A DNA stretch of 64,000 nt from Branchiostoma floridae (Eukaryota; Chordata; Leptocardii; Amphioxiformes; Branchiostomatidae), in assembly GCF_000003815.2 (NCBI RefSeq), contig NC_049984.1:24922915-24986914 (forward strand), in the 5' to 3' direction. A program made the position numbers and the translations under genes. Of this stretch, positions 27,501-35,886 are shown piece by piece. The notes under the pieces were generated by a model that saw nothing but the letters and a program-made list of their open reading frames with translations, was not told the origin of the DNA and searched no databases. Each line of letters starts with the position of its first letter. The stretch's first letter is position 1.

Positions 27501-30500
27501 GTCGGGACTGTTTAGCGCAGAGTCCGATAAATGGGGTCGGGCACGCTGGACACCATATGCTAGGAGATATTGCAGATAATCGTGTTAATCTAAAAGTTAC
27601 TAATGGCCTCCCACCTGCAAATGATGGGTAATCATTACTAATGTAATTGTATGGACTCTATGCAGGCACAGAATGGAAAACATCATAATGTATAGAAGTT
27701 ATAACTTATAGAGATACATATTGTATTCTTATTACAGCAATTTCAGATATATAAATAATGAAATACATAAACAATGGCATACCTAACTTCTTCTAAGTTT
27801 ACCATATCAAATCTATATGTCACAAGTAGCAAAGTAGACACTTCTAGGCCGGCTACAGTCCTTTGTCAGCTTTTGATACTATCTTATGCTACCGTAGGAT
27901 CTGCTTGGAGATTAGCTAAAATACACAAGCCGTAGGAAAGCCAAACTGCACTTCCAGCCAACGAAAAAGCATTGTTGCGTAATGCGAAGTGTATGGGTCT
28001 TTGTTATTAACAATTGAATGTATGAATCTATCTTTCTAACTGCTTTGTTATTCTAAAACACAAGCATTTTGTTATTTACATTAATCAGAATTAATATGTA
28101 AACCAAGAGAGCATGCCAGCACTTTTGAGTGATCGTACAGCCCATGTGAGTTTGACATTGTGAATATTTGCAGTCACCCTTTGCCAGGGGTCTGGCAGTT
28201 CGTGGCTCATTTGTAGCAGGTGTGAGGTGGGGAGTGGGGGGCACTGTAGTAGACATCTGTTGGACTGTGGCTCCAGTGAACCATGCCTGGTCACCAGTGT
28301 GGGCATGACTGCCCAGCTGAGCTACAGATGTGACTGTTTACAGTAGATAGGTACTGTACTGTACAACACATCTATGAAAGGTAAAACCTGGTAATCTCCA
28401 GGCAGATTTACCACTGGCGTGGTCGACTGACTCCCTTTCATTGGCTATACTCCTTGACCAGCTTAGATACTCTTTGATGCCACCAGTAACTTGTCTGGCT
28501 GGAGACTAGAATCTACCGTGGCAGGGTTGGACAAGTTTTCTAAAATTCAATTGTCCTATCGGGCAAGCACATAAAAAATTTACTTGTCCGAACCAATTTT
28601 TCACTTGCCCAAAATTCAAATGTCACTGTTACAACTAATACTAGTGTAATATAAGTGTATGCATTTTCACTTCCAGCAATGGAATTTTCTCTTGACCATT
28701 GCTTGACGTCATGACAGTGAAAAGAAACAAGTTATTATCAAAATTGCACTCAATCAATGGAAAAATCTTACTTGCCCGATCGGGCAAGTGGTGTAGGACA
28801 TGCACTTGCCCGAACAGCACTTTCACTTGCCCGGGACAATAGGGCTGGTGGACTTGTTCGACCCTGCTAGGACTGGGGACGAAGCATTTACGCTTTTTCC
28901 TTAGATAGTAGTGCGAAGTGGCTTCGCTACAGCTTGCTTATTTTAGCCAAGATTATCCTACTCTTCTCAATAAGTGTGTTGGGTTGTTTAATGTGCAGAG
29001 GTTTCACATTTGATACATGATCTGTATTACATGCACCTAAAGCTCCCTCATACATAGACCCACTGGCTTTACGTCAGTATCAGAAATGACAAAATTTCCT
29101 TAAAAATCTATAAAATATATAACAGTCAACAGTGTTCCTCTGTCTCACACTTGGGCTCCATATGTGCTGAGATTTCAAGCTATCATAATCACCTGCAAAG
29201 CTAAGCAACCTTCCTTTTATTTATAAGCAAACAAATTCCTTTTCCTACTGTCAAATGAAACTTTCTAAACCACGTCAGCTGTGTGTACTCAAAAAAAGCA
29301 GAGTAAGCAGACTGAGAAAGAAATGGTCCTACAAATCAGGCTACAACTCTACAAAAATACCACCTGTGTAACCCCCATCTAGGCACTCCCTTGGTGCCCC
29401 TCGCACCTGACCATACATAATCCCACACACATGTGGCTGTATATAGTCACTTCTCACTGATTTGAAATTCAAAACAGGGGGGACTGTCACAATCAAACAA
29501 CCATGCAGACCCTAGCTCTGTTGTTACCCCTACTCAATGGAGGGGCCGTTCGCCCTCAGGGGGCACGACTTTCTTCCGTTGCCATGGCAACTTGAGCAGC
29601 TGCAAGAAGTTGTGCCAACTTTCGATTGCTGAGAACAATATCAAGCTGGCAGTGCTGAAGTATATGGTACAGACATACCGGTCAGTTCGGATGCTGAGAC
29701 AAAGCATACTACCTGAAGCGTGGTACTAGGAATCTAAACGTGCGTGTCTATTTGTTGATAGTGACTCCGCTATGGATTTATGGACTTGAGAAGATATCCT
29801 CCTTTTGTGTTGAGTGTCCTTTCAAAGTCCTCAAAGAATGAATTTATCAGCATTTTACTTGAATCCGTCAAGAAAGAAACTCGAGGGTTGCAAGACTTTT
29901 CATAGTTTCGAAAGCTTCCCTTGAATTGTTTCTCTGCGATTTGCTTTCTACTAAATTCTAGTTTTCCATCACCACATCAAAACAACACTTGCTTAACCAA
30001 TAAACAAGTTATATATAAAAGCTGAATACAAAGTGATACAAATGTACGGTAGTACTTGGAATAGCAGTCACAGAAAGTTTGGTAGAGAACTTCTCTGTTG
30101 TTGAACTGAGAAAGCTACTGGTGTGTCAGAGACATTACTTCTAACATGATTATGCCCTTAAGTAATGACCACCCTGAACACTAGATTAGTGTCATCCTAA
30201 TAATTCTGGCCTTCTAGTCTTTTCTCTGATCCCTTTCATGAAGCCTAATATCTCTATAATGTCCTGTCCAATTTTGCCGAGAGCTTTCCTCAATTTGGGC
30301 TAGTCGGACGGGGTTATCATTCTGTCATCTATGACCCAATCCTGCTGGCATGTTTCAATTTATTTCTCTTAAAATCCCAGTTCTCATTTCATGCACTATA
30401 GGCCTCGGGCAGTGTTGTTATTGCATGCGAAATGAGATCAAGAGTGGTCTGTATAGTGTGTGGGTTTTGCTTGGTGATCTCATTTTGGTAGTGAATGAAT

Positions 30501-32887
30501 GAGAGAGTGGATTTTTGCCTGGGGGTACGAGCTGTCTGCTTTGCCACCAGACACTGTGGAGAGATGTGATAAAAGGGGGCTACTGTGTGCCGGGTGGGCG
30601 CTTTGTCCCCGTCTTCCAGGACTATTCTTTGGGCTTTTCCTGTTTTGGGGCAAAAGTAGAAAACTTGTCTGACAAAACCTTAGTGTTCGAAGGTACCGTT
30701 CCATGCATGTGTGCATGTCTAAAATACATGTACACTCTAAAAGTGTGACCCTTTTTATGAAAAAAAACAACAACAACTGTATGTACACAGTAACACAGTA
30801 CTCTACTTTTCCATATAAAAAGGATTTGGGAGGATTCAATATCATTTAAGCTTGAGGTCACGACTGAGGCTGAAAGACTATTGAGAAATGAAACTACAGA
30901 AATACAAATGATTTGTTACGATCATGACGTAATTTCATCAAGTTGGTTCTATGATATCCTCAACCGAGTGAAAGCCTACAAAGGACTGGTATAAATTCCT
31001 CTTTGGCTTTGCATTTGAACAAAATTCATTCTACGATTTGTTAAAATCTTTTGTCATTGAGCACATCACTTATCAAATATCCAAACTGTAATGATGGAAT
31101 CGGAAGAATCTGGCACAAATTCTTTCCCCTTGGCTAATCACATGGAAACTGAAAATAAATCTAAAATCTTCCATCCATTCATGCTTGTAATGTACCCAAC
31201 CAGTGTCTATGCCCTGGTATATGTTTTAACTTTCGACCACAGCGTGCCATTTTGGGGTCACGTAGAAAGCAAACCCTCTTTTGTTTATCATGTTATGTAC
31301 ATGTGAAATTGTGCCGAATTGAATCAACCCAAATATGCAATGATAAATAACACCAAAGTAGCAGCACTAGACAGTAATGATGTTGTTGTTTTACATGATC
31401 ATTTGACCAGAAATGTCAAAGATGGTACAGGGTCAGTTCACGACAAATACCCAACAATCTCCTAAACATTAGCTTCCTAAAGAAATATACGAAAAACTCA
31501 AGGTTAGTACAGACAGACATCAACCCAAATATACAATAAGAGACAACACCAAAGTAGCAGCATTAGACAGTAATGATGTTGTTGTTTTACATGATCATTT
31601 GACCAGAAATGTCAAAGATGGTACAGGGTCAGTTCACAACAAATACCCAACAATCTCCTAAACATTAGCTTCCTACAAAAATAAGTAGGAAAAACTCAAG
31701 GCATCAACCAAAATATGCAATAATACACAACACTAAAGTGGCAACACTGGACAGTAAACTAATGATATTGTTGACAGTCTTGTTGTACGATCCTTGTTGT
31801 ACATGTCCATTTGACCAGAAATGTAAAAAATGGTACAGGGTCAGTTCGCGACAAATACCCAACAATCTCCTAAACATAGGATGATTAGCTTCCTAAAAAT
31901 ATAGGAAAAACTCAAGGTTGGTACAGATAGACATCAACCCAAATATGTCATAAATGGCATAATAGACAACACCAAAGTGGCAACACTGGACAGTAATGAT
32001 ATAATTTTTTTTTGTTTTACATGATCATTTGACCAGAAATGTCAAAGACGGTACAGGGTCAGTTCACTACAAATACCCAACAATTTCCTAAATATGGACC
32101 CCTAAATATTAGCTTCCGAAAAATGTAGGAAAAACTCAAGGTTAGTACAGTTAGACAGGAAAATGTCTGGACGGCAACTGTCAAGAGTCGGCAGTGACTA
32201 GTAAGTATTAAGGGTGTGGACTGGAGGATAGAGTGTCGAAAACGACTTCCCACACAGGAAGAGAGAGGGAACTGTTCCCCCGGAGTGGCATACCAGCCCA
32301 CTACAAACAGGGCATGGGGCCTCTACCGACTGTTGACTCAATCCCAAACCCAGCCAGGGTCGGTCAGAATGCCAGAAATCGCTGGGGGAGGGGCGAGTTG
32401 TCCCCCGCTTAGTGATTCACTGCAAGACCCCTTCTAGAAAAACTTTAACCACCACATTTTTACGGAACATAAGAGCTTAATTTTCTATAAGCCACACATA
32501 GAATTCCACTTTTATAGTCCTAAGTAAACCACAAAGATATGGAAGGTTAAACATTTTAGAAACGGGAGAGTAGAGTTTGTTTACAACTACAGTCGACTGG
32601 CTACATCCGCCCCCCTCCCCACACTAAAGTTTGACTTTTACCGTTGAAGCGACAAAATTATGGTTTTACTTTAGACTCGAAAAACAGTGAAAAACAGGGC
32701 TATAGTGGCTTGAGTTTTGGTCCAAACAGACGGTAGTGAATCAACAGGGTTCACACAAAGGCTGGACAATCCTAGTCAAATGTAAATCTGGAAGGGAGAG
32801 TCTCTTTTCTTCTAGGTCACTCAAACCCGTCCTGTTGTTTTGCATGCTGGCATGTGCAACTGAAACACTTACCGGAGCAGATGTCAT
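5888..32887 (-). CDS. BCAR1: BCAR1/p130Cas-like scaffold gene, 5' part (spans two coding exons)
   Basis: The gene is read from two exons on the minus strand: 32,887-32,873 (start codon) and 6,526-5,888. Together they encode 218 residues: an N-terminal SH3 domain followed by a tyrosine-rich substrate region. CAS-family proteins (BCAR1, NEDD9, EFS) are cytoplasmic docking scaffolds at focal adhesions; the SH3 domain binds FAK and phosphatases, and phosphorylated YxxP motifs recruit Crk. The serine-rich bundle, the Src-binding motif and the C-terminal FAT-like domain are not in the window and should lie to the left of base 1. The intron between the two exons is 26,346 bp, unusually long next to the other introns here. 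Lancelets diverged before the vertebrate CAS duplications, so one pro-ortholog of BCAR1/NEDD9/EFS is possible; BCAR1 is preferred because of the flanking CFDP1 and TMEM170A. Confidence 0.9.
6720..6765 (+). ncRNA. hammerhead-like motif in a repeat remnant
   Basis: CTGAGGA (6,727-6,733), one extra A, a six-pair hairpin GATGTC/GACATC, then GAAAC and GTC. Three bases either side (GCT before, AGC after) can pair as a short stem I. The order CTGANGA-hairpin-GAAA-palindrome fits a minimal hammerhead as known from Penelope-like retroelements, but the extra base next to stem II departs from the canonical core. Activity is not established. Confidence 0.35.
7303..7515. mobile_element. short TIR element (MITE), TAACGCTAG ends
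   Basis: TAACGCTAGTTTACCTTTAT at the left is mirrored at the right by ATAAAGGTGAACTAGCGTTA; internally, GGTAACYTTTATCCGTTG is mirrored by CAACGGATATGGGTTACC. Related copies lie at about 9,687-9,890, 36,409-36,625 and 37,470-37,690. The target duplication is ambiguous (probably TA). Confidence 0.75.
7583..7850 (-). mobile_element. tRNA-derived SINE, family B
   Basis: On the minus strand the head carries TAGTCTATTGGTTAGCGGCC (A-box like) and a degraded B box in a GAGTTTGGTTTCAGTT segment. The body includes a GACGTCCCGTC (plus-strand sense) landmark. Copies in the same orientation lie at 16,823-17,076 and 44,215-44,411; the 44-kb copy keeps the better B box, GAGTTCAATTCC. Confidence 0.6.
7960..8152. 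mobile_element. short TIR element with TACTGTAAATGCA ends
   Basis: TACTGTAAATGCA at the left is inverted as TGCATTTACAGTA at the right. The interior has CGCGGT/ACCGC segments that can also pair. The flanking TA would be the target duplication of a Tc1/mariner-like MITE. Fragments of the same family appear near 3,240-3,366, 40,580-40,800 and 43,310-43,376. Confidence 0.6.
8370..9599. mobile_element. 1.23-kb element with 6-bp target duplication and internal arrays
   Basis: The ends are GAGGGTCTGCATG (left) and its inverse CATGCAGACCCTC (right), flanked on both sides by ATGTGT (8,364-8,369 and 9,600-9,605). Left subterminal DNA has three, and right about six, copies of a unit like GTAACGCTTAACGGTGAATT, all in the same orientation. 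The middle (8,700-9,360) has several diverged copies of the module containing ATTTCCTGCATTTTGAGG. No transposase-like frame is present. The superfamily is unknown; a second element with the same ends lies at 42,137. Confidence 0.75.
9687..9890. mobile_element. short TIR element, TAACGCTAG family, decayed
   Basis: The left end TTAACGCTAGTTCACC and the internal GGGTAACCTTTATCCG match the 7.3-kb element; the right half (GTCCGTCAACTTGATAT, then TTTAGGTTAC) is recognisable but the right terminus is eroded. Confidence 0.55.
10324..10690. mobile_element. Harbinger-type MITE, TAA target duplication
   Basis: The termini GGCCACACCAATTTAATT and their inverse are flanked by TAA on both sides (10,321-10,323 and 10,691-10,693). 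Three-base TWA duplications and G-rich ends are the signature of PIF/Harbinger elements. It is 367 bp with no coding capacity. Near-identical elements are at 42,456 and 46,262. Confidence 0.88.
12150..12380. repeat. interspersed repeat fragment, second copy of the 5.5-kb repeat
   Basis: Shares CACCAAGAAGG, an AACTCGAGAAGCTATGG-type segment and CTAGCAGCTTTTCTTGGTAC with 5,515-5,860. Unclassified. Confidence 0.5.
13165..13330 (+). mobile_element. SINE family A, body fragment
   Basis: GGGATGTAAAATGGGGGT and CCTTTCCTGTAAAAATGTAC match the body of the 46.7-kb SINE; the tRNA-like head is missing, so this is a truncated copy. Confidence 0.45.
14184..14677. mobile_element. 494-bp TIR element with CTCCAAGCAGAGG ends
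   Basis: A perfect 22-bp inverted repeat (14,184-14,205 and 14,656-14,677) begins CTCCAAGCAGAGGTTAGG. It encloses a segment with the landmark CAGAATTGTGCTGAGGA and a hammerhead-like hairpin at 14,491-14,523. Solitary CTCCAAGCAGA ends recur near 23,874 and 36,631. No target duplication is clear. Confidence 0.75.
14491..14523 (+). ncRNA. hammerhead-like motif
   Basis: CTGAGGA, a GGTGA/TCACC hairpin, GAAGC and GTC follow in the order seen at 6,727. Two bases of the hairpin differ from the 6.7-kb copy but pairing is kept, which is what selection on RNA structure would leave. The core GAAA is GAAG here, so this copy is probably inactive. Confidence 0.3.
16086..16432. mobile_element. hAT-type non-autonomous element, 8-bp TSD ACTAGTAG
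   Basis: The ends CAGGCTTTTAGCTAGG and the inverse CCTAGCTAAAAGCCTG are flanked by a perfect 8-bp duplication ACTAGTAG (16,078-16,085 and 16,433-16,440). Eight-base duplications with CA...TG ends identify hAT. The interior contains the ATTTCCTGCATTTTGAGG module. GCTAAAAGCCTGA ends also occur near 51,935 and 56,510. Confidence 0.88.
16823..17076 (-). mobile_element. tRNA-derived SINE, family B
   Basis: Same landmarks as the 7.6-kb and 44.2-kb copies: AGAGCTATTCTTCC at one end, ACGTCCCGTC in the middle, and a tRNA-like head with an ACTGTACTACA segment at the other, read on the minus strand. Confidence 0.55.
18591..18788. repeat. inverted repeat surrounding a 100-base assembly gap
   Basis: AGATAGATC...CCTGACTATGTGG left of the gap is inverted on the right (CCACATAGTCAGG...GATCTATCT) with few mismatches. 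The gap (18,637-18,736) therefore sits at the centre of a palindromic element, which is probably why assembly failed. Its true length is unknown. Confidence 0.75.
18637..18736. other. assembly gap (100 N)
   Basis: Fixed-size placeholder of unknown true length inside an inverted repeat. Confidence 1.
19788..19930 (+). repeat. 76-bp tandem duplication
   Basis: GGTGGGCGTCTCCAACTTAG begins each of two adjacent copies (19,788 and 19,864), each ending near GTACACCCCTACCC. No gene context. Confidence 0.85.
23077..23090. promoter_or_regulatory. candidate RFX X-box
   Basis: GTTGCTATGGCAAC is a nearly symmetric inverted repeat that fits the RFX X-box consensus with one change from the ideal palindrome. 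It lies in BCAR1 intron 1. Occupancy is unknown. Confidence 0.4.
26997..27313. mobile_element. hAT-like TIR element, CAGGGCTCGAAATACC end
   Basis: The left end CAGGGCTCGAAATACC faces GGATTTCGAACCCTG at the right. The interior has several TACCTGCAC segments. A sister copy in inverse orientation lies at 44,857-45,199. The ends are hAT-like but no exact 8-bp duplication was found. Confidence 0.65.
28522..28866. mobile_element. TIR element with internal CTTGCCC palindromes
   Basis: CAGGGTTGGACAAGT at the left is inverted as ACTTGTTCGACCCTG at the right. The interior repeats ACTTGCCC and GGGCAAG, including a perfect palindrome CTTGCCCGATCGGGCAAG (28,772-28,789). No target duplication is clear. 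Confidence 0.65.
29578..29591. promoter_or_regulatory. perfect palindromic RFX X-box
   Basis: GTTGCCATGGCAAC is a perfect 14-bp palindrome and the optimal RFX-family (ciliary X-box) motif. It lies about 3.3 kb downstream of the BCAR1 start codon within intron 1, a reasonable place for an enhancer. No binding data. Confidence 0.5.
31323..32158 (+). repeat. four-copy tandem repeat, unit about 185-230 bp
   Basis: ATCAACC(C/A)AAATAT starts units near 31,323, 31,519, 31,703 and 31,933. Each holds ACATGATCATTTGACC or a close variant and ACAGGGTCAGTTC at constant spacing. It lies about 0.7-1.5 kb downstream of the BCAR1 start exon, inside intron 1. Confidence 0.9.
32873..32887 (-). CDS. BCAR1: BCAR1 coding exon 1 (start codon)
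   Basis: Five codons, MTSAP, end exactly at a strong donor (CCG followed by GTAAGT on the minus strand). The phase is 0, matching the phase-0 start of the SH3 exon, so the joined protein reads MTSAP-NVLAK. Human BCAR1 also splices very short first coding exons (for example MNHL or MSVP) onto NVLAKALYDN, so a five-codon start exon is what the family predicts. The ATG follows an open, promoter-like region. The choice rests on donor quality, phase and the family precedent; other first exons elsewhere in the large intron or upstream cannot be excluded. Confidence 0.75.
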
Positions 32888-33444
32888 GATCCTAGGCTTG
32901 CTTCCAGCTAGCCACCGCTAGCCTTCTCCGTCCACAGTCCAAAATATACCACAAGTACAAGCTCCTAGGCAACCCTGAAGACTTTTCCCACGTCCAGAAA
33001 TAACCAGAGACGATCCAGGAATAGAATGAAACCCTCGCCAAGTCCTGGTAAACTTTCCGAGTCCGAGAGGGAATATATCCGAGACACAGAATCGCACGCA
33101 CGGCTTCAGAAAAGGGTCACAACTCCACTGTTGAACGTAGAAACGCTACTGTGTAGGAGAAACATTTCCAGTCACTGTGTCTGCTGTTTCTCTAGTTGTC
33201 CGGGGGCGTCAGAGGTGAAGAAAGTAGCTGTCCGGCAAGTTTCCTGCCTCGCCGAGACGGACACAACAACCTCGACCGCCTTCGCCTCAAACCCAAACTG
33301 ACTGTGTGGAAATACTCACGGCTGGAAATACTTACTAGGAGGAACAGTCAAAACTTCCCACTACCAGCGCTTTCTGTATACCGTCACTATAATAGCTCAG
33401 AAACGATACAACAAGTAAGTAAATCTGATCTAAATTACTAATGT

Positions 33445-33544
33445 NNNNNNNNNNNNNNNNNNNNNNNNNNNNNNNNNNNNNNNNNNNNNNNNNNNNNNNN
33501 NNNNNNNNNNNNNNNNNNNNNNNNNNNNNNNNNNNNNNNNNNNN
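33445..33544. other. assembly gap (100 N)
   Basis: Placeholder in the probable BCAR1 promoter; a noncoding exon could be hidden here. Confidence 1.
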
Positions 33545-33735
33545 TCACGTTTCCCGACTGTCATCTTTCCTCCCCTTACTTCAAATTTGCATAATTATTT
33601 CAGGGACATTCCTCCCCTGAGACCCGGATGTGTGTCCATTGGCGCGCATTCTGACCAATCAGCGCCCAGCTAATGACGTCACGTCAGGTTTGGTTATCGA
33701 AACGCCTTGCGTCATTCAGGTGAGTAAAGGTCTTC

Positions 33736-33745
33736 CCAAATTTGG
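33736..33745. promoter_or_regulatory. SRF CArG box
   Basis: CCAAATTTGG fits CC(A/T)6GG exactly. SRF/MRTF sites commonly drive actin-adhesion genes, so control of a p130Cas-type gene about 850 bp away is plausible but inferred. Confidence 0.45.
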
Positions 33746-33948
33746 CCTTATAACGAGTAGGCGTATTTGGATAAAGACACTTAATTCGAGACATTACTGT
33801 TCTTTCTAGGCGTTTGTTGTCGCATTGAACTCTAATTCTATTTTCACTTTCCACAGGAAAAAGGCGGGAAATGGATCATTGGATCAGAGTGCCCGAAAAC
33901 TCTCAGGTCATTTAGTTCAAATGTTCTAGTAATGTTGTTCGCACTCAC

Positions 33949-34035
33949 GGTTTTGAACAACAACAAGGTAACGAATGAAAGGAGAAGGAAAACAGGAAGC
34001 TTGCGGTGAAAGGTTGGGACTCGATAGCATGACAT
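33949..34035 (-). CDS. possible first exon encoding a signal-anchor segment
   Basis: From the ATG at 34,035, 29 codons run to a strong donor (AAAACC followed by GTGAGT), phase 0. They give a short basic tail (YRVPTFHRKLP) then a hydrophobic stretch VFLLLSFVTLLLF, as in first exons of type II Golgi enzymes. The frame is also open upstream. No partner exon was identified; if real, the rest would lie inside BCAR1 intron 1 on the same strand. It may be chance. Confidence 0.2.
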
Positions 34036-35122
34036 AATGCCGTCAAATATGCCAATGTGTGCCCGCAAACAACCCTGCCACGAGCGACTACCTTTCTCAG
34101 AAACACACACGTTACGATAGGTCGTTGTCCTTTATTATAGAAAAAAAATCCCGATTTCTTTCCTTTTTTCGTCGTACGTTTGAGGGGACATTACGATCTT
34201 TTCTAAATCTGGAAACTAACAATGGATGTTGTTGAGTTAATCGTAGGTCGTTGTCCTCTAAGCAATAAATAAATAAGAAGAAAAGTCCCGATTTCTTTCC
34301 TTTTTTCGTCGTATTTTTGGGGGCATTACTATCTTGTCTAAATCTGGAAACTAACAATGGATCTTGCTGAGTGAATCGTTGTCTCGTTTCTTTATAACGC
34401 CATGCAAAAAAGAAACTGTACCATTCCTGAATGATATTTGACTAATGTGATGTCGCAAGGTAGCATAGAAATACTCCATCTGATGTATATAATACACGCA
34501 GTTCCCTTTATTACCTACCGTAGATTCAACTTGATATAGCCCACTAGTATTGTAGTAACGTAACTTGCTGTAATATAATATATATGTGTAGTAGACTGTA
34601 ACTTTTGTTATCTGTACATTGCCATACATTGTCACCGATGCAATTGTTACGCAATAAACCATTCATTCATACTCCAAAATGCTTATGGTCTTCAAATACC
34701 ACAGAATAAAGACATTCAAAAGAATTAATATCTATGTTCTACATAATTTTTCTAAAAGTGTCACAAAAAGTGTTTTCCTTCACTTTTTAATTCTCCTTCC
34801 GACAACAAGGACGAAAGGCATGCGCAACTCTTTGACGTACAACTATTCAAGTTTTTTTTTATCATAACGCTAGCTTTGTGTATTGTCATAAGCATTACTT
34901 TTGACAGCAAAAGGCTGGTGTAATTGAGTTATAGTTTGTGAGCATATGGGAGTACTCAGACAAATAACGCTACGGGCCCAGGAGAAATCAAATAAACACA
35001 ATGATATCATACGTATGTTTTTACAAGACAATGGTTCGTTTTATTCCAACATTTGTGGTAATCAGATAAACATTGAAAATCATTGAAAGGCGCGGCCTGG
35101 AATTGTCACTTTTATCACAAGT

Positions 35123-35156
35123 AAGGAGGTTATAAAAAGATATAACCTCCTTGTTA
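35123..35156. repeat. small hairpin
   Basis: AAGGAGGTTATA and TATAACCTCCTT are inverted about a 7-base loop. The arm GGAGGTTATA also occurs near 19,548, suggesting the tip of a dispersed foldback element. Confidence 0.6.
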
Positions 35157-35428
35157 CACGCTTTTGCTTTCTCTTTTGCACGGAAAAGGCGTTGGTTCAA
35201 TTCGGTATTTGGATTTTTTTTGGATATAGCCTCTACCAGACTCTACAGGTCGCTGGAAAACTAGTAGAAATTGACCAAAAGACAGGTAACATGTCAAAGA
35301 AGTTAGCCACGACCGAAGAGTACAATTTATACCCCTGTCACATTATCCGCGTATTTTTCACATGAAAACTGTTCCTGTCACATTTAAGCCATACTTTGTA
35401 CCTTGTACTATTGTTGTGCAATTAAGTT

Positions 35429-35786
35429 ATCATTATAAGCGAGGCTCGGGCGATTGTCGCAGAATCGTCGTCCGATTGATGTTTGCCAAATGTGTCCACA
35501 GGAGTATATAAGGAGCGCGGTCACCTAGGCCGTGCGATCGTCATACGATTTTGATGACTCACATATGATTTTCAAGCAGGCCGTGACAGAACCAACCACC
35601 GACATGGATACAAAACAGAATTTGGTGTACCAAGGCAGGAGACGTACCTTTTTGTCCTCCAAAATGCCCGAAGACGTTAGCGATCGTACAACGATCGCAC
35701 GACCTATGTGACCGTGCCCTTACATGGAGCGAAAATCGATCGGACGACGATTCTGCGACAATCGCCCGAGCCTCGCTTATAATGAT
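35429..35786. mobile_element. foldback-like TIR element with CGATCG motifs, ending at a gap
   Basis: The ends are nearly perfect inverted repeats of about 50 bp (35,429-35,480 and 35,735-35,786) beginning ATCATTATAAGCGAGGCTCG. The interior carries several ACGATCG/CGATCGT steps. The right end touches the assembly gap 35,787-35,886; beyond it (35,887-35,940) sequence similar to the same arm resumes in the opposite orientation, so a second head-to-head copy probably spans the gap. Confidence 0.8.
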
Positions 35787-35886
35787 NNNNNNNNNNNNNN
35801 NNNNNNNNNNNNNNNNNNNNNNNNNNNNNNNNNNNNNNNNNNNNNNNNNNNNNNNNNNNNNNNNNNNNNNNNNNNNNNNNNNNNNN
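35787..35886. other. assembly gap (100 N)
   Basis: Placeholder at the end of a terminal-inverted-repeat element, with a second inverted arm on the far side. Confidence 1.

Larger units (their letters stand above)
6527..32872 (-). other. BCAR1 intron 1 (26.3 kb), repeat-rich
   Basis: This is the intron between the start exon and the SH3 exon. No other convincing coding exon was seen on either strand. Separately listed contents are SINEs, terminal-inverted-repeat elements (7.3, 8.0, 8.4-9.6, 9.7, 10.3, 14.2, 16.1, 27.0 and 28.5 kb), an assembly gap inside an inverted repeat (18.6 kb) and tandem repeats (19.8 and 31.3-32.2 kb). Stretches such as 20.0-22.9, 24.0-26.9 and 29.0-31.0 kb show only unique-looking AT-rich sequence with no feature I can name, apart from short palindromes of RFX X-box type at 23,077 and 29,578. 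Confidence 0.6.
32888..33760 (-). promoter_or_regulatory. probable BCAR1 promoter and 5' UTR region
   Basis: Upstream of the BCAR1 ATG the base composition becomes more GC- and CpG-rich. Motifs include opposed CCAAT boxes (ATTGG at 33,638 and CCAATCAG at 33,655), an E2F-like TTGGCGCG at 33,639, a perfect CRE TGACGTCA at 33,674 and a perfect CArG box CCAAATTTGG at 33,736. The assembly gap 33,445-33,544 interrupts it. No TATA box was assigned and the start site cannot be fixed. Confidence 0.5.

Noticed and set aside
30480-30861. Minus-strand open frames near 30.5 kb
   Set aside because: No start context, splice signals in phase or recognisable motifs; looks like chance in unique intron DNA.
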